A stretch of 17,351 nucleotides of DNA from an uncultured Streptococcus sp. (GTDB lineage Bacteria; Bacillota; Bacilli; Lactobacillales; Streptococcaceae), in contig NZ_CAJPNR010000046.1 of NCBI RefSeq assembly GCF_905372115.1, positions 1-17,351 of the forward strand. Direction: 5' to 3'. The position numbers and the translations under genes were made by a program. The notes under the pieces were generated by a model that worked only from the letters and a program-made list of their open reading frames with translations, was not told the DNA's origin and did no database searches. Numbering within the stretch: the first letter of the stretch is position 1; each line of letters opens with the position of its first letter. Below, piece after piece: positions 14,091-17,351 of the stretch.

Positions 14091-14558
14091 TTATTTTTTC
14101 CTTCTCTGTCTGAAAAATTCCTGCATAATTTGAGCACACTCTTCTTGGAGGACACCTGTCTCCACTTCTACACGGTGGTTAAGGCGCTCATCTGTCAAAA
14201 TATCATAAAGGCTTCCAGCTGCTCCAAATTTCTGATTTGCTGCTCCATAGACAACGTGAGGAATGCGCGCTAGACCGATTGCTCCACTGCACATGACACA
14301 GGGCTCAATAGTCACAAAAAGCGTTGTATCCAGCAAGCGCCAGCTATTTTCATGCCGATTTGCCTCTTCGATAGCCATTATTTCCGCATGCATAACAGCC
14401 CGTTGCAGCTCCTCACGTGCATTGTGACCGCGACCAATAATCTTCCCCTCTTTAACCAAAACACAGCCGATAGGAATTTCATCATGAGCCAGGGCAATCT
14501 CCGCCTCCTTTAAAGCTTCTCGCATAAATGCTTCTTTTTGTTCAATCGTATAATCCAT
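14091..14558 (-). CDS. tadA: tRNA-specific adenosine deaminase
   Basis: A 155-residue zinc enzyme that converts A34 to inosine in the tRNA-Arg(ACG) anticodon. Zinc and catalytic residues are visible: HAEIMAIEEA gives His57 and catalytic Glu59, and PCVMCSGAI gives Cys87 and Cys90. The N-terminal helix MREALKEAEIAL and IPIGCVLV are typical, as is the basic C-terminus FRQRRKK that contacts tRNA. The frame is open a further 15 codons, but the far start overlaps the TATAAT of its own promoter. Two adjacent ATGs (14561, 14558) remain, with only a weak AGAAAGA site; either could be used. The gene stands alone between a csRNA-like gene and the SRP RNA gene. Confidence 0.95.
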   Translation of the reverse strand: MDYTIEQKEAFMREALKEAEIALAHDEIPIGCVLVKEGKIIGRGHNAREELQRAVMHAEIMAIEEANRHENSWRLLDTTLFVTIEPCVMCSGAIGLARIPHVVYGAANQKFGAAGSLYDILTDERLNHRVEVETGVLQEECAQIMQEFFRQRRKK

Positions 14559-14591
14559 CATTGTCTTTCTAAAACTATAGTCATCTATCTC

Positions 14592-14597
14592 ATTATA
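14592..14597 (-). promoter_or_regulatory. -10 box of the tadA promoter
   Basis: A perfect TATAAT with a TG a few bases upstream (TTGTGGTATAAT). No good -35 is present at 17 bases. Start near 14585 gives a leader of about 24 bases and rules out the longer tadA start. Confidence 0.6.
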
Positions 14598-14621
14598 CCA
14601 CAAGCCTGCTGCACTTCTCAG

Positions 14622-14713
14622 AAAAAATAAAAGCCACCACTGGGGTGACTTTCAGGAGATTATTATGAAAAAAGTTTAGGATTTTTAAACAAAGTTAGGA
14701 GGTCTTTGTTTAC
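14622..14713 (-). ncRNA. Cia-dependent small RNA (csRNA-type)
   Basis: A minus-strand RNA of about 92 nt with no protein. From the promoter at 14720-14752 it begins near 14713. A first hairpin pairs AAACAAAG (14711-14704) with CTTTGTTT (14694-14687); its loop is ACCTCCTAA, a perfect anti-Shine-Dalgarno (CCTCCT). A linker follows with a second anti-SD, TCTCCT (14659-14654). A terminator ends it: a 9-bp stem, 14644-14652 with 14630-14638, loop of five, then TATTTTTT. Size, two hairpins, anti-SD stretches and CiaR box are those described for streptococcal csRNAs, which block translation of target mRNAs. Which targets it has cannot be read here. It is distinct from the SRP RNA and lies between purA and tadA. 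Confidence 0.85.
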
Positions 14714-14719
14714 GCTGTT

Positions 14720-14752
14720 AGTATAAAATATATATCTTACATGAATCTTAAG
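14720..14752 (-). promoter_or_regulatory. CiaR-type promoter of the small RNA
   Basis: Direct repeat CTTAAG-ATTCA-TGTAAG (14752-14747, 14741-14736): two 5/6 matches to TTTAAG with exactly the 5-base spacing of the CiaR site. Exactly 10 bases later comes the -10 TATACT (14725-14720), the geometry known for CiaR-activated promoters. No separate -35 is present, as expected for an activated promoter. Confidence 0.8.
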
Positions 14753-14767
14753 ATAAAATTTTCTTGC

Positions 14768-14798
14768 AAAAAAGCACAAGAAGCAATTTCCTTGTGCT
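14768..14798 (-). terminator. Rho-independent terminator of purA
   Basis: AGCACAAG (14773-14780) and CTTGTGCT (14791-14798), 8 bp with a 10-base loop, followed on the minus strand by TTTTTT (14773-14768). It begins nine bases past the purA stop codon and separates purA from the small RNA promoter. Confidence 0.88.
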
Positions 14799-14806
14799 GA
14801 CTTTTT

Positions 14807-16099
14807 TTATAAATTAGACCAGACGCTTTCCAAGATATTGGTCTGCTCGCGACCAGGACCGACTGAGAAGGTAGAAATGCGAACACCAACCAGCTCACTC
14901 ACTCGGCGAACATAGTTGCGGGCATTTTCTGGCAAGTCTTCCAGACTGCGGACACCGGTGATGTCCTCTGACCAGCCTGGCAGCTCTTCGTAAATCGGCT
15001 TGCAGCGCTTGAGCTGTTCCAGACTAGCTGGGTAATGGTCAATGCGCTGACCATCCAAGTCATAGGCTACACAGATTTTCACTGTATCCAGACCGCTCAA
15101 AACATCGATGGAGTTAAGCGAAAGATTGGTAATCCCTGATACACGGCGGCTATGGCGCATAACAACAGAGTCAAACCAGCCTACCCGACGCGGACGACCA
15201 GTGGTAGTGCCATATTCGTGGCCGATATCACGAATGCGGTCACCAACTTCATCGAAAAGCTCTGTTGGGAATGGTCCATCTCCGACCCGACTGGTGTAGG
15301 CCTTGCAGACACCAACTACCTTGTCAATCTTGCTCGGACCAACACCGGAACCAATAGTCACTCCCCCCGCAACTGGGTTAGAAGAAGTTACAAAGGGATA
15401 AGTACCTTGGTCAATATCCAGCATAACCCCTTGAGCCCCTTCAAAGAGCACTCGCTTGCCTTGGTCCAGCGCATCGTTGAGGATAACAGAAGTGTCCGTC
15501 ACATACTGCTTGATTTGCTGACCATATTCATAGTATTCTTCAAAAATATTATCAAAGCTGATTGCTGTACTATCGTACAATTTCTCAAAGAGGCGATTTT
15601 TCTCAGCTAAATTACGCTCCAAGCGCTCTCTGAAAATATCTTTATCCAAAAGGTCAGCGATGCGGATACCGACACGAGCAGCCTTGTCCATATAGGCAGG
15701 GCCAATTCCCTTGATTGTCGTTCCGATTTTATTGTCACCTTTTGCTTCTTCCTGCAGACGATCCAGCTCGATATGGTAAGGCAAGATGACATGCGCTCGA
15801 TCAGAGATGCGAAGGTTATCCGTCGTCACACCCTCTTCATGCAGGTAGTTCAATTCTTTGACCAGAGATTTAGGATTGACCACCATTCCATTTCCAATGA
15901 CAGAGATTTTTTCTGGGAAGAAAATCCCTGACGGAATCAGGTGCAGCTTGTACTTTTTGCCATCAATCACGATAGTGTGGCCGGCATTGTCACCACCCTG
16001 ATAGCGGGCAATCACTTCGGCATTGGCTGAAAGGAAGTCTGTAATCTTCCCTTTTCCTTCGTCTCCCCACTGGGTTCCTACAACAACTACTGATGTCAT
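14807..16099 (-). CDS. purA: Adenylosuccinate synthetase
   Basis: A 430-residue enzyme that joins IMP and aspartate using GTP to make adenylosuccinate (EC 6.3.4.4), the first step from IMP to AMP. The GTP/IMP loop QWGDEGKGK is at about 10-18 (catalytic Asp13), NAGHTIV gives His41, and the IMP-binding RRVGWFD and aspartate-binding GTTTGRPR segments are present. The length is usual. The frame is open 19 codons further, but the family begins MTSVVVVGTQWGDEGKG, which fixes the ATG at 16099. No ribosome site lies at normal distance; AAAGGAAG is 25 bases away, with a hairpin between. It is monocistronic, with a promoter at 16179-16207 and a PurBox further upstream. Confidence 0.97.
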   Translation of the reverse strand: MTSVVVVGTQWGDEGKGKITDFLSANAEVIARYQGGDNAGHTIVIDGKKYKLHLIPSGIFFPEKISVIGNGMVVNPKSLVKELNYLHEEGVTTDNLRISDRAHVILPYHIELDRLQEEAKGDNKIGTTIKGIGPAYMDKAARVGIRIADLLDKDIFRERLERNLAEKNRLFEKLYDSTAISFDNIFEEYYEYGQQIKQYVTDTSVILNDALDQGKRVLFEGAQGVMLDIDQGTYPFVTSSNPVAGGVTIGSGVGPSKIDKVVGVCKAYTSRVGDGPFPTELFDEVGDRIRDIGHEYGTTTGRPRRVGWFDSVVMRHSRRVSGITNLSLNSIDVLSGLDTVKICVAYDLDGQRIDHYPASLEQLKRCKPIYEELPGWSEDITGVRSLEDLPENARNYVRRVSELVGVRISTFSVGPGREQTNILESVWSNL

Positions 16100-16109
16100 A
16101 ATTTTGTCT

Positions 16110-16131
16110 GAGCTGAAGCAGCTCTTCCTTT
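16110..16131 (-). promoter_or_regulatory. Distant Shine-Dalgarno and hairpin before purA
   Basis: AAAGGAAG (16131-16124) is the only purine-rich ribosome site in the leader. GAGCTG/CAGCTC (16124-16119, 16115-16110; loop of three) forms a 6-bp hairpin between it and the ATG. Folding would bring the site from 25 to about 10 bases from the start codon. Confidence 0.6.
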
Positions 16132-16178
16132 CTTGAAAAGCAGGCAGGAATCTCACCTGCGATTATGTTTTATACCTC

Positions 16179-16207
16179 ATTATATGAAAAATTTAACAAT
16201 TTTTCAA
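16179..16207 (-). promoter_or_regulatory. Sigma-A promoter of purA
   Basis: Minus-strand -35 TTGAAA (16207-16202), 17-base spacer, -10 TATAAT (16184-16179). Start near 16172 gives a leader of about 73 bases, which also holds a GCAGG/CCTGC hairpin (about 16161-16145). Confidence 0.8.
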
Positions 16208-16304
16208 GGTGGGATCCATTCTTGATTTGCTTTTTTCCTTTTGAAAATAAATTAAATTTTCACAAAATCTGTATTTTCTGAAATTTGTTAGTTTATTAAA
16301 AATA

Positions 16305-16317
16305 AAAGTTCGGATTT
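16305..16317 (-). promoter_or_regulatory. PurBox (PurR site) between purA and gshAB
   Basis: On the minus strand AAATCCGAACTTT is a 13/13 match to AWWWCCGAACWWT, the PurR box of lactococci and streptococci. Its centre is about 139 bases before the purA start and 86 before the gshAB ATG. A degenerate second copy (AAAACCGTAGCGA, plus strand) follows at about 16323. The region 16208-16396 holds no gene; no strong gshAB promoter is evident. Confidence 0.6.
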
Positions 16318-16396
16318 TTTGTAAAACCGTAGCGAAAATTTGTTTTCTTTTTCTGTTTGTAATAGACTAAAATTACTATCATAGGACGGTGAAACG

Positions 16397-17351
16397 ATGA
16401 CGATTAATCAATTACTGCAGAAACTGGATACATCAAGCCCTATTCTCCAAGCGACCTTTGGTCTGGAGAGGGAAAATCTGCGGGTGACAACTGACGGACA
16501 CTTAGCTCAAACTGCCCATCCTAGTCAGCTGGGTTCCCGCAATTTCCACCCGACCATCCAAACAGACTTCAGCGAGCAACAACTGGAACTAATTACACCT
16601 ATTTCTCACTCGACTAAGGAAGCACGACGCTTACTGGGAGCTATCAGCGATGTGGCTGGTCGCTCAATTGACCAGAGTGAACGCCTCTGGCCCCTGTCCA
16701 TGCCACCGCAGTTGACAGAAGAAGAGATTGCCATCGCCCATCTGGAAAACGACTATGAACGCCACTACCGAGAGGACTTAGCGGAAAAATATGGTAAAAA
16801 ACTACAGGCCATCTCCGGCATCCACTACAATATGGAGCTAGGGAAAGATCTGGTCACTGCTCTCTTTCAAGCCAGCTCCCACCATTCGCTCAAGGACTTT
16901 AAAAATGACCTCTATCTCAAGCTGGCTCGAAACTTTCTGCGCTTCCGCTGGATCTTAACCTATCTCTACGGGGCAGCCCCTCTAGCAGAAGCTGGCTTCT
17001 ATAGTCAGGACATTTCCCAGCCTATCCGCTCTTTTCGTAACAGCGACTATGGCTATGTCAATGACGAGAACATTAAAGTTTCTTACGCTTCTTTGAAGCA
17101 ATATGTAACTGATATTGAAAACTACGTTCAGTCAGGCGAGCTCAGCGCTGAAAAAGAATTTTACTCAGCCGTTCGCTTCCGTGGACAGAAGCACAATCGT
17201 ACCTATCTGGAGCAGGGTATCACCTATCTGGAATTCCGCTGCTTTGACCTCAATCCTTTTGACCATTTAGGCATCAGCCAAGAGACCTTAGATACCGTCC
17301 ATCTCTTTTTACTGAGCCTGCTCTGGCTAGATGATGTAGAAAATGTTGATA
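16397..17351 (+). CDS. gshAB: Bifunctional glutamate-cysteine ligase/glutathione synthetase, 5' part
   Basis: The first 318 codons of an open frame that runs off the window end. It is the GshA (gamma-glutamylcysteine synthetase) half: FGLERENLRV at about 21-30 matches the GIERE.LR substrate loop, and ISGIHYNMEL matches the E. coli SGIHYN ATP/Glu site. WILTYLYGAAPLAEA and YLEFRCFDLNPFD are family stretches. In streptococci this domain is normally fused to an ATP-grasp glutathione synthetase, giving a GshF of about 750 residues; the fusion lies outside the window. The ATG at 16397 follows AGGACGGTGA. It is the only plus-strand gene, divergent from purA. A stand-alone gshA is possible but less likely in this genus. 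Confidence 0.93.
   Translation, partial: MTINQLLQKLDTSSPILQATFGLERENLRVTTDGHLAQTAHPSQLGSRNFHPTIQTDFSEQQLELITPISHSTKEARRLLGAISDVAGRSIDQSERLWPLSMPPQLTEEEIAIAHLENDYERHYREDLAEKYGKKLQAISGIHYNMELGKDLVTALFQASSHHSLKDFKNDLYLKLARNFLRFRWILTYLYGAAPLAEAGFYSQDISQPIRSFRNSDYGYVNDENIKVSYASLKQYVTDIENYVQSGELSAEKEFYSAVRFRGQKHNRTYLEQGITYLEFRCFDLNPFDHLGISQETLDTVHLFLLSLLWLDDVENVD

Noticed and set aside
14654..14676. A plus-strand mini reading frame: AGGAGA, then ATG AAA AAA GTT TAG
   Set aside because: It has a good ribosome site but only four codons, and the AGGAGA is the complement of the anti-SD stretch of the minus-strand small RNA, which explains it better.
14695..14731. AGGAGG followed by TTG and six codons on the plus strand
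   Set aside because: The TTG is only three bases from the SD, and the frame stops at once; the AGGAGG is the complement of the csRNA loop.
16100..16156. 19-codon extension of purA from a GTG
   Set aside because: Family sequences begin at MTSVVVVGTQ, and the GTG has no ribosome site; the stretch reads as leader RNA.
1..17351. CRISPR array, tRNA, rRNA or complete transposon
   Set aside because: No regularly spaced repeats, cloverleaf, ribosomal sequence or transposase gene were seen anywhere in the window.

Overview
The window looks like chromosomal DNA of a Streptococcus, most likely of the sanguinis/gordonii group. The evidence is the low-GC Gram-positive signals (AGGAGG-type ribosome sites, TATAAT promoters), the near-textbook streptococcal PurA, Pgi and TadA proteins, the dapH - deacetylase - 5-FCL - rhomboid gene order, the small streptococcal-type SRP RNA, CcpA-like cre sites, a PurR-type box and a CiaR-type direct repeat. 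I assign no species. Every gene except the last is on the minus strand, so units are described from high to low coordinates.

Region 1 (1-3370) is one transcription unit: a sigma-A promoter, dapH, an M20-family N-acetyl-diaminopimelate deacetylase, 5-formyltetrahydrofolate cyclo-ligase, a rhomboid protease, then a terminator with a 16-bp stem. The first two enzymes belong to the acetylated branch of the diaminopimelate/lysine pathway.

Region 2 (3407-6602) is the least familiar part. One strong promoter, with an inverted repeat in its leader, drives three tandem paralogous proteins. Each has a Q/P-rich cytoplasmic N-terminus, one membrane segment and a duplicated external domain. A short PepSY-like coding remnant and a terminator follow. 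I recognise no described function.

Region 3 (6601-12087) is a complete sorbitol (glucitol) operon: sorbitol-6-phosphate dehydrogenase, the PRD regulator GutR, GutM, and PTS IIC, IIB and IIA. Its promoter has a poor -35 and a cre-like site over the -10, which fits activation by GutR and repression by CcpA. A composite palindromic intergenic repeat lies downstream of the operon.

Region 4 (12144-14798) holds pgi, with two cre-like sites, and tadA. Two RNA genes lie here: the SRP RNA between tadA and pgi, and a small RNA just upstream of tadA whose promoter carries a CiaR-type direct repeat and whose body carries two anti-Shine-Dalgarno stretches (a csRNA). Between the SRP RNA and pgi is an unexplained pair of diverged ~51-nt tandem units with hairpins.

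Region 5 (14807-17351) has purA and, divergently on the plus strand, the start of gshAB (bifunctional glutathione synthesis), cut by the window end. The intergenic region holds the purA promoter and a perfect match to the streptococcal/lactococcal PurBox.
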